In this document: positions 14,616-29,500 of the stretch, one piece after another | How the letters are laid out: each line of letters begins with the position of its first letter | Position numbering within the stretch: position 1 is the first letter of the stretch | Origin: Trematomus loennbergii | Lineage: Eukaryota > Chordata > Actinopteri > Perciformes > Nototheniidae | Assembly: GCA_012861695.1 (NCBI GenBank) | Contig: JAAOOA010000006.1 | Location: forward strand, 13,359,879 to 13,423,878 | Reading direction: 5' to 3' | DNA: 64,000 bases | Notes under the pieces: model-generated | What the model was told of the DNA's origin: nothing | The model's database searches: none | What the model saw: the letters and a program-made list of their open reading frames with translations, nothing else | Program-made: the position numbers and the translations under genes

Positions 14616-17600
14616 ACATGTATAAATCTGGTGATAGGATGTGGCTTTCAGCACTAGTTCAGCCCCGCTAAGAGCCCTTTGCTCTGTCAACACTAACTCT
14701 ATATGTTCTGACACAGGAGCTTGATTAGGCTTGAAAACGCAGCCACCGGAACAAAAGGTTAGAATATAGAGATAGAGATCTCTCATATATTGAGAATGGG
14801 AGGTGCATGAGTTTGATGGCGATGATGACAGCTTTTGGCCAAGATATGCATGTTTTTAAAAATGCAATACATTTTTATTACATGCTTCTTTGTGCCAGAA
14901 AACCTGTTCCGGCATAGTGAAGAATACAGAATATCCCCCATATCACAACTCTACTGTCCCGCCAGTGTTATCATTCTGCTGGCAGGCTCTCCGAGAGTTC
15001 GTTTCTGTGCAATCTCTCTGGCCATCACAGCACTGCTGTAAAATACGGCCTCAGGTGTTAGTAGGCAGGGTGGTTAGCCTGCGACACCGTTACCTAAAGT
15101 GCAGTGTATTAAAAAGCAGTCAGGGCCCTGGATCACAGTATATCACAAGGGAGAGGCAGCGATAAGGCCTGCCTGCCCGCCCGCAGATCAATGAAGGTTA
15201 CTGACATCATATCACAAAGTGAAAGCGAGTGGTGCACCCCTAGCTATTTATCAGCAGTGGATCGGACATGAAAGAGGTGCAGGGGAGAGACACGCCAGCA
15301 CCCCCCCCCCCCCCGCACGTGTTAGGGGCTCAAGCCCTGACTCCTCCTCTCGTCACCTACTCCTCCCCTGGACTGCGGTGGTTTCCAAATGGCAGCAACA
15401 AGAAGGCTAGGAGGACATATCGTTTTTACTGTGGCCAGAAGGAGTGACAACTGTTATGACATAGTTCAGCATAGGCAATAGTATAAGCTTTTGTCTCTTT
15501 CACTTCCCTCCTCTAGAGTTGTGTATGTTTGATTCTGTAAAAGTACTTATAAAGTCCATGATTATCAATTCAACTTAAACATGTCTATTTGAGAATTTGG
15601 GTCACCATTGCAGATGTTGGACTTTCTGTTACTCCCCCCTGTAATTTGCATCCTCTTGAGGTTACACAGGACTGTACATTTAAGTTGTTGTATGATTGGT
15701 TAGAAAGACACAATGTCAGCACTGAGACATCAATACAAGATGGATTCAACGACTGCACACTTATCTGTAACCTCTTTTTCTTCCTTTCTTTACCTTTCCA
15801 CAGCTTTATTGGTTTATTGCATTATATATTGTAAAGCCCCTCTTCTCCGCACTTATGTCTGCATTATTATGGTAGTATCGAGCGGTGTGTTCGGCAAAGG
15901 CACTTTTGCGTGTCCATGCGTAGGAGATCATGCTTACAGGTACTGTATGAGTTCCATTTATCAGCTGCCTGGGGCACAATGTGGAGGATTTCCCCCAATG
16001 GGCTAGTGTGTAACTGCTCTGTCAATACATGCTTGTCAAGGCTGGGAGAGTGTGGGGGAAAAAAGGCCCCTCACTCCAACGCACTGAAGCCACTTATTGA
16101 GCAGCCAATAGCTATTTACCTCTTGACGGTGGCAGGCGGAGAGGGGGCCCAGCCCAGCAAGAGGAACTCCGTGGCTCATTCCCCACTCCCAGGACTTCAC
16201 AGCTACTAGCTTGCTCTGAACCAAGCCCATCCTGAGCCAGGAAGCAGAACCAGTGGCTCAGACAGGAGACAGGGAGGTCTGTGTTTATGTGGAGCAGGTT
16301 GTCCTCTCCTGGCTCCTGGTCTTTGCCGGGCCTGGCTGTGTGTGCAGCTTGCTGCTGTAAAGCCCTGCTTCCTCTCTGGAATCTCAGTGTTGACAGAGAG
16401 CATCTGGGCCCTGGGAGAGCTTCCAGCCTGCTGGGTCCTCACATGTACACACAGGGAGGGATGGAGGGGGTAGAGTAAGACAGATAGAACACAGGTTTAA
16501 TTTGATATACGGCTTACTACTTCTGTCCTTTCCAACCTTACCTGTGCTCATTGACCTGTCCATGATCTCTCAGTCTTTACCCCTCCTCTTTTCAACACAA
16601 GCTTCTAAAGGTGGTATATGTTTAATGAATGGGTGTTTCTTTTTTCTTGCCAACTTTGATTCATCAAAGAAAAGAATGTTGTCAAGGAGGTGTTCATCTT
16701 TCCTGTTCTGCTTTTGTTTTCTTAGACCTTCTTGCTCTGGTGAAAATCCCCCTTTTTTGTGGGCTGTACAGATCGCTGCACTGTGTGTTGGAGTTGTGGG
16801 TCGCCTGTCAGGACATGTCCCATATACCTGAGTCACAGAGGGATTAGTTAACCCTCACAGTACTATTGAGGAAGAGACTGCCAAACCATGGACAGATGGT
16901 GTTTAGTTAATAGGTGGACAAGGCATAAGGAGGAAAGTTAGTCACTACAGTTAAAGTGTGCCACACAAACCTGTCAATTCTGTTCAACAGGCTTTAGTAC
17001 CTAAAGAAGTCCCCCCTCCTATCCAAATGTATTTGTAATCTATATATATTAAACTGAAATGAGATGTCAATTTTGCTCAAAGTAAGCCATACAAGAGAGA
17101 CAGATTGAGATGTCCCGCTGTTAAAGAACAGCTGTCCAAACAAAGAAAGGGGAGAAAGAAAAAACAGAAAAACACATTATGTCAACATTTTACAACAGTT
17201 GCTCTGTAATCTGGTATTACTTCCACAAGCAAAGGAGGGGCCTGTGTCAGGCCAGAGGGAACTCGGATACTGTTGTGGCATGAGGAAGCCAAGTGCTTTC
17301 GAGAGGTTAGCCCAAGATGTGAAGGTCCACAGACTCATCTTAATCCAGCAGGCTTGTACTTAATCGCTTTTGATGTGCATGTGAACATGACCTGCTTCAA
17401 CATTCCAGCTCTGACCATACTAAGTTCAGAAGACCAGGGCAAGGCAGAGCAGAGGGGAGGGGTGAGGGCAGTGGGGTTGTGGGGGGGGCTTCAGCTTGCA
17501 CTAATTGGCTGCCAGGCTTGACTATACTGCCTGGGGCAAAATACATACCCTGCCCTCAACCCAACACCCCCAATGTCTTCCAACTGTCCTTTTCCAATCT

Positions 17601-18253
17601 CCCTTTCTTTTCCCAGGCCCTCCTGTGTCCCCACTATTTAAATGTGTTGTGTGCGTGCTTCTCTGCGCACGTGCATGTACGTGCTACACTGTGTAAGCTG
17701 GCACATTATTAAGGGGAATTCCAGTGAAAGAGAGAAGTTGAACAGAGAAAGGTCTGTCCCCTAGATCTGCAGTGGGTGGCATCCTAGCATTCTTCTTTGT
17801 GTGTGATTTCTACCCACAGTGGCCCTGTGTATTTCTCTGGTTGTGTCAGTGATACATTACTGTCTGATGGCACATAGGGTTCCTGTATGGACCATGAGAA
17901 CTCCCATCTGCCTTGAGTTCACTGAACTTTAGTGGAAGTTTGAGAAGACTTGGAGCTGTTGTCAGGCCAGGCTTCAGCAGACTAAGTGAGGGAGATTTGG
18001 CTGAGGCGGGTTAGGGCTTTGCAGCCAGGCAGTCATCCAGAGTGACAAAGCACATAGATGGAAAGGAAAAGACGAGGGTAATAGGAGCAACAGGGTATTA
18101 ACAAATGAGAAGTCATGACTTGGCATCTGCTATTGTAGTTCACACTGGCTCACACACATAAGTATGCACACACTGGTATTGCGAGGAAGAAAAAGCTGGC
18201 AAAACCGTAACGTCTTCTTACTCTAAAGCGTTGTAGAGTACGGTAGGCTGTGC

Positions 18254-18423
<170 letters not shown>

Positions 18424-21400
18424 GTTTACTGTGGAGTGGTTCAGGTGCGGTTAATGTTGGCACAAGATCTTCAGGCCCGCGGCAATAAACAACAGAGCAG
18501 GCAGGAGGCCAGATGCAACTCCACAAACTTTTAACCTCTCCCTCAGCTAATCCCTCGCCACACTAGTAACTCTTTCTTTTTTTAACTCATTCCTTCACCT
18601 CTCACTCTCTCTCAGTTCTTTATTTCTCCTCCCACTGCCTTCTCTTCTTTCTTTCTCTCTCTCCTTTAGTCCCACTCTCCTTTTAAGTGAAGTCAGTGTG
18701 CTGACCTCTAAATAAAGGCTGGAATACTACAGCTGTTACCAACTTCAAACAGCCAATGGCTCAGAGCGGAGCCTGTGTGAGTGTTAGGGGCAGAAATAAT
18801 GTGCCTATTAAAACTAACTTAGAGCCCTCTTTACTCTCAAGGCTCCCTGGGTCTAAGTTGACCACACCAAACCAGGCAGCTCAACAGAGACCATCACAGT
18901 GCAGCCCAGCCCAGTGCGAGATAAAGAATGAGACAAAGACACTGTTCATTTAGAGTCCACAGTATGTGTTTGATTTCCACTCTTTGATATGATGTTTCCA
19001 TGGTGGAGGGCAGTAACAAAGGGTCACCTACACTTCCTCACATTAGGCGCCAGTTACATCATTTGCCTGGACGTCACATAATATAGTCTTATGCAAAACT
19101 GCTGGGGCCCCCAAATCATACACTAGTGGTTAGTTCTCTGTTCAATACACTGCTTTTATATTTATTTTTCCTGGCATACACATCAAGTAAGTGCAAGAAA
19201 AGGATAAAGAACAGTACGTTCATCAGGGCACAATAAAGTTTTTTAAACAACTGAATGTGTTCTTGTCATAGTTGTTATTAGTTAGATTCAGATCAGTGGA
19301 AAAAGTTAACCTCTCTATTCATGGGACAAGTTAGGCTGACAAAACCCAGGTCTGGTTCACAATGAATCATACACCTCAAGCACATATTAATAGAACTTGT
19401 AAAAATGGAAGCTGTCTTTTATCCAAACACTCACAGAATGATGAAAAGACTAAGCCAGAACCCAAATGGAAAGCGTCAGGTTTAGTCACCAGGCTCCCAT
19501 GTTTGTTGTCTGTAGTTATAAAGGGTTTCCTGATGTCTTATATCCACACATGGTTTTCATACCCTTACCTAAGAAACGTTTGACTTTAGATTCTCAGTCA
19601 TTGTACCTTGCTTCAGAGCTGGTTGCCCATTCACTTGGTTATCATTGAAGTGGACGCTATTGCCTACTAAAGCTTTTAACTTAGGGCAAAAGCAACGTAT
19701 AAAAATCAGCGATAAAACATTACAAGGAGGTTTAATAAATGTGTGTTAAGCACATTAATGCAATTGATTTAAAACCTTGCTTGAAGTGTAATTCAGTAAT
19801 GACATGAACATGAACTTTTTGTAGTACGCAATAATCTATGTTCATGACACCAAAAAGCTGTCCAGCACTGCAGTTTACCATACTCAATTACTCTTTCAAC
19901 CTAAATTAAATGACATTAAGGTAAGTAATGTAAGTTATGACATTCGTTTGTCCCCCTTGATGCATAGTAGTTACTGCATACATTTTCATACTTATGTTTG
20001 GCATTATTTTCTACAGGCCCTCCTTTCGTGTGTATGCTTTGTACATAAGTGTGCCCTTGCTTGTGTTTGTCCCTTGAGAAAAATAATTACAAGTTGTACG
20101 GGTTGTCATTATGAGCCTGCTGTCCGGCCTTCCCCCTGACTGCATGGCTGCAATAGGTTAATTATATGTCTGTATGTAGATGATCTCACTGTACTGGCAA
20201 CCTTTACCGGGCGTTCGGATAGAGACTTATTTGAGCTGAGCTGGACTTGGTCTTGATGATCCTTAAGTTGTGATAACAGCTTTAAACTTGTATTGCCATT
20301 CTTAATTTAAATGTTTTAAAGTGAGGCCATTTTTATCAGTCACCTTCCCCGAGAAGCATCTCTGCGTATAGCCTTCTTCCTCCTGATGTTTATTGTATGT
20401 CTCAGTTTACTTTATTAGCTATGGCATGTGCTTCTTTAACTTGCCTGTTGAAAAATAGATAAGGAGCTCTACAAATCTAGAATGGACTTCAGCCAAAAAA
20501 GATATAGGACATTTATTTTATATTTGTTTGTGTTGTGTGACTCATATTAATCTCAACATATTCAACTTGACCTTAATTTAATGAGTACAGGTGATAAGGG
20601 TCAGTAAACAAAAGTAAAAGGTTGTTTTAAAAAAATATAAGTTGGAAAGGAATAGAGTAGTATTATTGAAGAAGATGTACATGAAGAAAACATTCCACAC
20701 TCAAGTGGGCGAATGAGCAAGTCTAGGAATGGACACAACATTCCTCCCAGAACACCTGAGAGGTTAGGCGGATGGTGACTGCAAGCTAAGAGAATGCTGA
20801 GTGCAAATCTCTGTCGACAAGCTGTGCCTCCTGCTCTGCTCCACCTGGGGAATGTGTTACCTAATGGGCCACAAAACTGCCTGGAGACCACAGCTCTCTT
20901 ATCGCTGATATTGGATGACCCTGCAAAAAAACAGGAATCCATCATGAAGAATAAGTCTCTTGCAGAAAAGTAGGATTGAAGGCTTTTTTCTCTTTTTGTG
21001 TGGACAGAAGGAAAGAATGGTAGGTAATGTTATCTTGTTCACAGTTACAAGAATCCTGCTTGCAGAGGCTATGGGTTTCGAGTTTCTAATATGTATATAA
21101 AGTTTCACTGCACAATGGATCTTTTGTCTAGAGCAAACTGAACACTCCCCCTCCTTCTTTTCCTCCCTTCTCTTGTAAAAAAAAATGCATTCATGTGCTA
21201 GTGGGGCTGTGAGGACTCAGGTTTCTGCTATCTTTGTGTGCCATGTCGTCACTCGCCTCTGCGAGCTGAAATGTGCATCTTGCACATGCAGGCACACTGC
21301 CAAGGCTGCTTCCAGCCATGGATTAGGGAGAATCCAGGAAACAACGACTCCTGACAAAACAGCAGCATGACAGGTAACTGAAGTTGCACTGGGGAGAGGA

Positions 21401-23789
21401 GGCAGACGATAATTACAGAGCTTTTTGTTTTCTGGGCACTCTTCGCTGGCTACTTAAGTGCCTGATCTGAAATCTGTGCCTTGTAATTACAGTAGTGGGC
21501 CCCATTAGGGCAGAGGTCTTGGTGGGGATTATTCTCCTTCTCCTTTCTCTGTATGTGTGTGTGAGACCTCCCCATCTCCTTCTGCGTCACGTAGAAACCA
21601 CAGCAGTCAGGGTGGAGGGAGGAGCAGGAATTAGCCTTCCTCGTGTCTGACTGTCCTGTGTGCACATTCACACTTACTGCCTGATCCCAGAGCCAGTGAG
21701 ATAGACAGAACCACGACCTGTACTTAGTGTGTGTCTGCCTTTCCTTTAGCCTCCTCCATCCCCCCTTTTCCAGCTCCATAAAACCGTTGCTCCTCGTGCT
21801 GACGCGCAGAGATTTGTGTTGATTATGACAGGGTTGTCACTGTGATGAGTGTGCGGTGTGGCGTGTGTCATGTCAAGTTGACAGGGACTTTTGCCGTGGT
21901 TTCTGTGGAGATGGGTTGTGGCTCTAGGAGAAGCTGGCCTTAACACCACCAGGACCATGTCATCAGGTTGATGGATGAATGCCAAGAGATTTGCTGATAG
22001 AGTTCAGAGGCTAAACCTTGGCAATGAATGTATCACTGTGCCAGCATAGTGAGAAGTACAAAAAACAGAGAGAAGGAAAAAGGTAACAGAGAGACAAATT
22101 ATTACAGAGATGGCCATGTGACGGTGCTTGTGGTGGCTCATCCTAGAAGGGGTCACCAAACGTTGCTAACCTCTAGGCACATAAACACAGATCTAGGAGT
22201 CAACATTAGAGAGATCCTGCCTCTTTAAGCTGCTAGCCCTTCTAATAGATTCTTAAGCACTGGTTTTAGTGCATGTTAAACCAGGATTACCCAATCAATT
22301 GCGGTCAGTACAAACAAGGATTACTTACAACAGTACATTTTTCTTGTTTAGTGGCTACAAGCAGGGTAAATGGAAGAAGCAGCGCTGCTGTTGATGATGC
22401 AAAGAGCAGTCACGATGGGGTCATGATGACCTAGGCCATGGGCACCAAATAGAGGAAATAAATCCATATTTGTATTTAGGGAGTTGGGTCAACGATCCCC
22501 TGAATTTTTTGCACGCTCTCTGCTAGGTTTGGTTGAAGTTTTGTTTTATTTTTTAATGACCTAAACATGGCATATTAAAAAATATGTCACCAGACACTAT
22601 ATACTATGTAGTCTGGAAGGCGGTATATATTTCTCAATGTTTACTGTATACAGTGTGTATATATATGCATGCGTTTCTGGTGTTGCCAAGCCTTGTAGGC
22701 TGTGTACGGAATGAGAGTTTTTCATTGGGTGTGAGAGTTGATCAACCCTTAAACTCACATACTCGCCCTTTCTATGAACTTGGCTTTTATTTACATTTCA
22801 ATCACAATCAACAGCCGTAACCTTCTTCACAATACCCAGCAAGTAAGGACATATATTCTTGCCAAACCAGATCCCTGCGCTCATGTGTGTCTGTGTTTAC
22901 ACATTTGCTCTCTCCCACGTGAACCACCACACACCCTTTAGATACCAAAAATACATAAGCCACTGTTTTATAATACTAGGTTTCATGTGATTGGTGGACT
23001 AACTGGCTGTCATCTCTGAACAAGGCCTATTGTCTTGAAGTCCTGAGACAGCAGTAAGTATGTGTCATTAGATAGGATATGCAATGGCTTTGAATGGGCT
23101 TATGTGTCATCTTAACCTCTGCAGATGTGTCAGTACATCTTAAAGCAGCCAAGGAGGTGAATATTTCTTCAGTTTCTTACACAGTTAAAACAAACTCTTT
23201 TTCTGCCTGACACACACATACATTCCCTCTCTCATTCAGTTTTCCTAATGTTGTCAGTCAGTGCTGAGTGACTGGTGACTAACAGCCCTCTCCTGTGTTA
23301 AAGGTCAGCAGGCTACTTGGAAAAAAGGAGTCAGCTGTCTTTTTGTAAAAGCATCTGTTCCTAGAGCAGTCAGTGTGTCGGTCAGTCAGCCATTTCTAAA
23401 CAGAATATGATGTTAATGGTGGAGAAGGATGGTGAGACAGTGAGGTCTAGATGTTGTTTGTGATATGAGAAACTTAAGACTTACAGTGATGGAGGTTTCA
23501 CAGACTAACCATTTTATGACCACTGCCAGACGGGTGTTACTATTCCTCAGCAGCAGCTTTTAGCATCACGGCCATCATAAATCGTTGCAGTTCAATATTG
23601 AAGTCAAATTATGTTTACATTAAGGTTGAATTTGTATAGGTCCGTTGATTGGCTGCAGGACAATGGGTATGTTTAATGTGACTTTGAAGAAAACTTCAGA
23701 GTGCAGTGCTGCTAAGTGCTATAACTTGCCAAATTAGTAAATTCAAACAACCTCCCTCCCCTTCAAAAAAGTGACTGTTTGTCCCCATT

Positions 23790-24245
23790 TTGAAACAAAT
23801 CTGACTTAATTAAGAAGCAATGAGAGTCCACAGACAGCATTCCTTAATTAGCTTAAGCTGGCTGTTGTAACCAGATCCAATACATTAATGACAACACAGC
23901 CCCTGTGAAAAGCATCATTGTTCTCAAGATAATTGTCCTTTTAGTTAACGCAGCCCGGGAAGGGCTCTCCTTGTTAGAGGAGCTGGCTGGGACCAAGGAC
24001 AGCCGGAGGCAGGGAGGGGACCGGGACTGATACTGGCCCGGTGCCCATTGTGACAAGCCCACTTGTGCCCTCTGCTGAAATCCCCTTAGTATGCAGTGGA
24101 ATTAGCTGTCCCCAGGGTGTGGCACCAGGGGGTTGGTCATTAATTATATACCCTGAATCTTAACGAATGAGGAGCAATCAATAAAATAAAGAAGATGTAT
24201 GCAAATAGCATGCTGATTATACTGCCTAATGACATGTCATGTTGT
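23790..24245. promoter_or_regulatory. Candidate conserved enhancer in intron 1
   Basis: Contains several TTAATTA/CATTAATTA cores (near 23805, 23845, 24140), an ATGCAAAT octamer (near 24200, POU-type) and long repeat-free sequence. It resembles vertebrate developmental enhancers, but conservation was not tested. Confidence 0.32.
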
Positions 24246-25246
24246 TGGCAGGAAGAGAGCTCAGGAGGAAAACTAAAGGAGAACGTGGAGCTACAAAATA
24301 AGTCAAAAATGTCTCGTACTTAAACCATGCATGTGTTCAGACATAAAAATGGTAAATTATTTAACTACATGTTTTATAGCGTTAGATTTTAGCAGTCTTG
24401 GGCCATGAACCTACACTGTTTCATTAGCTCGTTAGATTATATTTCAGATCTTATCATTCCAGTTGTATGTTTCTCTGTGAGACAGTGTGCAGTGACTGTC
24501 AGCCAGGAAATGGTGTGAGACATAAGGGTTTGGTCGGCTGAAATTTGAGCAAGATGGGGTAAACTCTGGTGGAGTGTGAGCTGTTGGGGTGTCAGTGGCA
24601 CCGCTGTTGGAAGACTGATAAGGGCTATAAGGGAAAGGAGGAGAGGTTAGTTCACCTGCTTGGAACTCTGCCCTTGCACTGAGATCTCCATTGTATCCAG
24701 CCAGCTGGAGCTGTTGGAAACTCTATACCTGCCTTTAAGCAGAGAGGGAGGGCAGCCAAGAATTAACTGCTGCCTCATCCTGGCAGCCGCCGAGGATGCT
24801 GTCTGCCTCCATTCATGGCGAGCGTGAGAGGGCAAATAAAAAAAAAGAGAAAGGGGAGGGAAAAGAAACATGGAGGCAATGCATGTCACAAAAACATCAA
24901 ACAAATTAGGAAGAAAAAGGTATTAGCACTATCAAGAGGAATGTATCTCCCAGCTGTATACAGAGTATGTGGAGTTTTTGTCTGTATATAACATAAGTGG
25001 AATGGAAAACACACGTCTGCACTTCCTCAAAGACAATACAGCTCATATCGGTGAGTGGTGTCAATTTCATGACACAGCTATGTATCTTTGTCTAGACTGT
25101 ACTCTTATAAAGTATATTCTATCCACTTTAAAAAGTTCTAACACATTTGTCAGCAAAGCAAGTATTAGATATTAGTCGATGTAAAGCGAGTGATCTACAG
25201 AGAAAAAAAACCCTCCACATTTGTCGACATTGACACCAAAGGTGAC

Positions 25247-25568
25247 TTAAAGGTAGGGTAGGTAAGAATGGAGAAACCAGCTCAAGTGCGCTAGAATTTG
25301 AAAGTACACAACCGGAAAAATGAGGGCACGAGATAAGTTTGTGCACAGATGGAAGGCTGACAATCAGGTAGGCCATCCAGTTATTTTAGCCGGGCCGGCT
25401 CAGATGATTGGTCGTGCTTTTTACAGTACTACGGCTTCCACAGATGACATTTTTTAATGTATTTATTGTCAAAGCATTTAAGATATTCATTGCTATCGGG
25501 ATGTTAAGAGCATTCCATGGAATATAACAAAAAGTGTTTCTGAAGTGAATTACCTACCCTACCTTTAA
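25247..25568. mobile_element. MITE-like non-autonomous DNA transposon with 19-bp perfect termini
   Basis: The left end ttaaaggtagggtaggtaa (25247-25265) and its exact reverse complement (25550-25568) enclose 322 bp without a significant open frame. Both ends carry TTAA. This is consistent with a TTAA target duplication flanking a 15-bp inverted repeat, as in piggyBac-type elements, although the terminal bases are not the usual piggyBac CCC/GGG start. Such short elements are non-autonomous and are moved by a transposase encoded elsewhere. Superfamily assignment is inference; presence of the inverted repeats is direct. Confidence 0.8.
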
Positions 25569-26517
25569 TTTGGCCACATTAATAAAAGTCCATCTCTTTC
25601 ATTTTCTGCCCACTGACAACCTGTGCATAATGTCTGTCATGGTTTATTGCCATAGTGCCGGACTATTCCCAGGGTTTGATTACGGTCTCCCGTGGTCTTT
25701 CGGTTTCCCTTCATGACAGTGAAATGTAAGACCTCAGCACTTCAGGAGGCCAGGACAGTCCAAGGAGAGGCCAGGGAACAGGTGGTGACCCTGTGCAGCC
25801 TGGGAGTATATTATTGACCAAGGTCCAGCGGCTAGATTGATTACTTTATTGTATTGCCATGAACCTCAGTGGCCAGAGACATCTGGTTGACCCTGACTGC
25901 ACAGAACATCGCAGTGACCCTCACCTTAGCTAAAGAGTTATGTGGCTTTGACCTGCTCCCTAATGGGGGGGTCTTGACCTGCTCGGCCACTGGCCTGAGT
26001 ACAGAGTTAAAGTGGGCCTATGCCTCACCCTCCTTGGTGTCAGCCTAGGTAATTTAGAGGCTGGGGGTAGGCCAGGGTCTTGCGGGGGCCACTATGTTTT
26101 TGGGCTGACTGTGTCCTTACTTTAGACCTTCCTCTGACCCACTGATGCTCATTGTGTCAGCAGGATGGGCAGAGCCATGGAATATGTTAATTAATCTTTA
26201 CCAAATTACACCGAAATGGTGTGAAATCAATACATCTCTATCGGATGTCCTCACTTCCACCTAATGGTTTAGATATATGGCTCATGGTGAAGGGGAACAA
26301 TAGTTTAAAATGCTGAAAAGCTCTTTATTTATTACTAGAAATTTCTAAAAAGGTATAAAGTAGGCCAAATTCTATTTGTGAGTATCTGCATGTAGGTCTT
26401 TCACAACACAAGTGGAGCCTCACCATTTCGTGTGTGGTACAGCAGTCTTCTGGGCTGGATGCCACGTTGACTAACCTTGTGCCCTGTATAAACAGGGCGA
26501 GACAACAGGCAACACTA

Positions 26518-26553
26518 GGGAAACAGCCTTTACTCTGGTAAAGGCTGTTTCCC
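26518..26553. repeat. Perfect 16-bp inverted repeat with 4-base loop
   Basis: gggaaacagcctttac (26518-26533), loop TCTG, then its exact reverse complement (26538-26553). Both strands can form the hairpin. No RNA gene family is recognised. Confidence 0.9.
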
Positions 26554-29500
26554 CTACCATCACTTCCTACTTCCACTTAGCTGACAGACAGAATAATATC
26601 TGTCAGGCAGGTTTTTCCTGTGCTCTACTTACTTTTTAGTTGTCAGCTGCAGCTTCTCATAAAAAAAAACACCATGCACTAAGCAAGCTGGGTAAACAGT
26701 TGATTCTGTAATGTCTCCACTTCTACCGTTCTCCCTGTCTTTTCATTTCTTGCCCTAGATTAATTTGTTCATTTCTTCAGTGGAATTTTCGTAACATTTT
26801 TATCCAGAAGATGAATGGTTCGAAATAAAGACGCTTAAATGTTTTTAACAATTAATGATACATCCCAGAAAACATGATAAATGGAAGGCATGGCTGTGGA
26901 GTTGGTTTGTTTTCTGTTTGAAATAGATACTGTATTCCTTTTCAAAGCAGGATTTGAAGGCCAATTTCTTTACAGTACTGTATCTCCTCTTGACTGAGCT
27001 CGGTGTATAGGAAACCCTCTTTTTGCATTGTTTCTGTTACACTGTCCAACATTTCACGTTTGGTGCTGTCTCGTGTCATTCTAACCTGTTAAAAAATCAT
27101 GCTGCCTCGTAACTTAATAATTATTGTGTAGTTTAAGTTCTACGATTGTACGTGTTGGAAAAGCCTGTTTGTGTGACTCATAAAGAAGGTAGAGGGCTGG
27201 CAGAAAGAGACAAGAGGTAGTATGTTTTATGGGTCTTCCCTACATACCTGCCCAAAGAGGGGAATGCATGGCCACACCCATGCAACTGCAGGCGTTGAAG
27301 CTAATTACCGATAATCATATGGTGATGGGCAAGACAAACAGATGTCCTTGCAAAAATAACCCCCTCTCTGTACACCTCATCACACACCATCCGCTTCATT
27401 TCTTTATACAATTTTTTTTTTAACCAAGCGATTAAAGCATGCTATCAACACTAAGAAGCTTTCATTCAGCATTACAGCATTTCTGATGCTTCTGCATAAA
27501 GTGCATCGCACTCCATCACCCTCCCTCCTCTTACTCTGTCCCAATTAACACTCAGCCCCCATTACATTGATTGGGAGAAGTGTAGTATTGGCTAGGTGGG
27601 CCATGAACACATTGATCACATTGACCCACCGTGTGAACCATGAGAAAATGTTGAGCTGCAGATTTCTTACTCCCAACAGTGGTTTTAAGAAAATTGCCAG
27701 TGGACATGAAGCTGTTGTATCCTCTGTGTACTATTAGTTTAAGTGTGTATGTATATAAGTATACCTATTCTCATTGGGTGTGGCTGTGGTGTGTTTTGAC
27801 AGGTTTTTGTACATGAGCTTTTATGTGGTTTTAATGACCTAATAGACACACGCCACACCTACACTATATTGTTTGGGGGCCCTCCCTATAGAAGGGTCCC
27901 CCCCCCCCCCACATCTAATCCTTCTGTACCCCTTGCACGCACACACCACCACAAACACATGCACTCCCTTATAGCCAGTCAAAGGGCAAACCGCTGCCCC
28001 ACCTCCTGAAGGTGCACCTGGCATCTGCAAGTCCACTCCAATTACATCTCCCCAATTACAGGTTATGAACCAATTAGTCACCCTCTCGTTTTACCCTGCC
28101 CCTATCACACTCCCACCACACAGCTTAACATTTGGGGGCATCTGTTAGAGATGGGGCAGAGGGTCCTGTCATTGACAATATGAGGGAGGTAGCATTTGCT
28201 GCTCAGTGTATCTTGAGGGAGATGATATACTGTTGTTCTATTTATTTTTCTTTAAAGAGATAATGCATGACATGTACATACCTCATCCAAAACAGCTGTC
28301 TGGAAGCAGTTGCCTTAGCAAACTCCAACATGCACATACATTGTAAGAAATGCATACAGGGGATCATTTTAGCTGTCAAGTTATAATTTGTAGTGGCACT
28401 CAACTTGAACTTTCAGGGTGAGCCAGTTGGCCCTGCTCTAATTCTCACCTCCTTGTTACCATGACTTTTTTCTGTGTGTATGTGAAAGGAGCTGCAGAAA
28501 CGTGGATAAACAAGTTTGCTCATGCTCACATGAATGAGTGGGTATTATTCTATTGTTGTCTTTGTTTTTTTTAACTATCTTCGGTATGCAGTTAGTTTGA
28601 GTATAAGTGTTTAGCTGTGTATTTGCGTGTCTTCCCAGCCTTATGGCTTCATTCCAGTTCTAGTTGGCATGTGTAAAGACTTTTAGCAATGCCCAGGATA
28701 CTGGCATAGCGGCCTGAGTGGAAACTCACTGCTCCATAGTGAGAAGTCATTCACAATATGGCTCTATATCTGGCTGCTTGTAAGTCTAAAAATAATACAT
28801 ATTAACTTAAACATGGGTGCCTGTGTGTTAATATTGACTCAGTTTGGTGCCGAGCAATGGGCTCGCTGCTGTGTGTAAAATAGTGCCTCGTTGAATGGGG
28901 GGTTGAATGGATCTTTAAGATTCAAAGTGCTTTGTCTGTGATCTCCCAGCTTTCTATATCCTTTAGTATTCTGATAGCACTCTTCCCAGAACTAGATCTT
29001 GTTTATCTTGTTTGCTGGCATGCTCTTTCAATGTCAAAACAATGACATCATTAATTAAATGTGTATTAAATGTGCAGTTCTGGAAGACCACAAGGCAGTG
29101 CTTAATCCTCTGCCACTAAGTGAAGTTTATTTTATTATGAAAAACACGTATAATAAATGTTAAATGGGAATATTCTTCAAATGTGTTTTACCAATATTTC
29201 TATGTGGCCACATGTTTTCTGCTCCTTTCTTAATATCTCCTGTGATCACCCAGGTCTCCTGCCTCCTAAATCCTAAATTATGATGTAGTGCACAGAGGCT
29301 AGGTAAATAATGTAGTCAATGTTATCCAAATCCAAACTAAATCTTTACGTATACAAGCATCCAGCAGATGTCAGTTGTAGGGTCTCATCCTATTCCCACA
29401 TTTAGAATCAAGTCTGCTGTTACTTTACTCGACTCTGCCAAAGATAACCTTAAATCCATGAATGGATTTTTCTGTATTCTGTACAGTACACATAGCAGTG

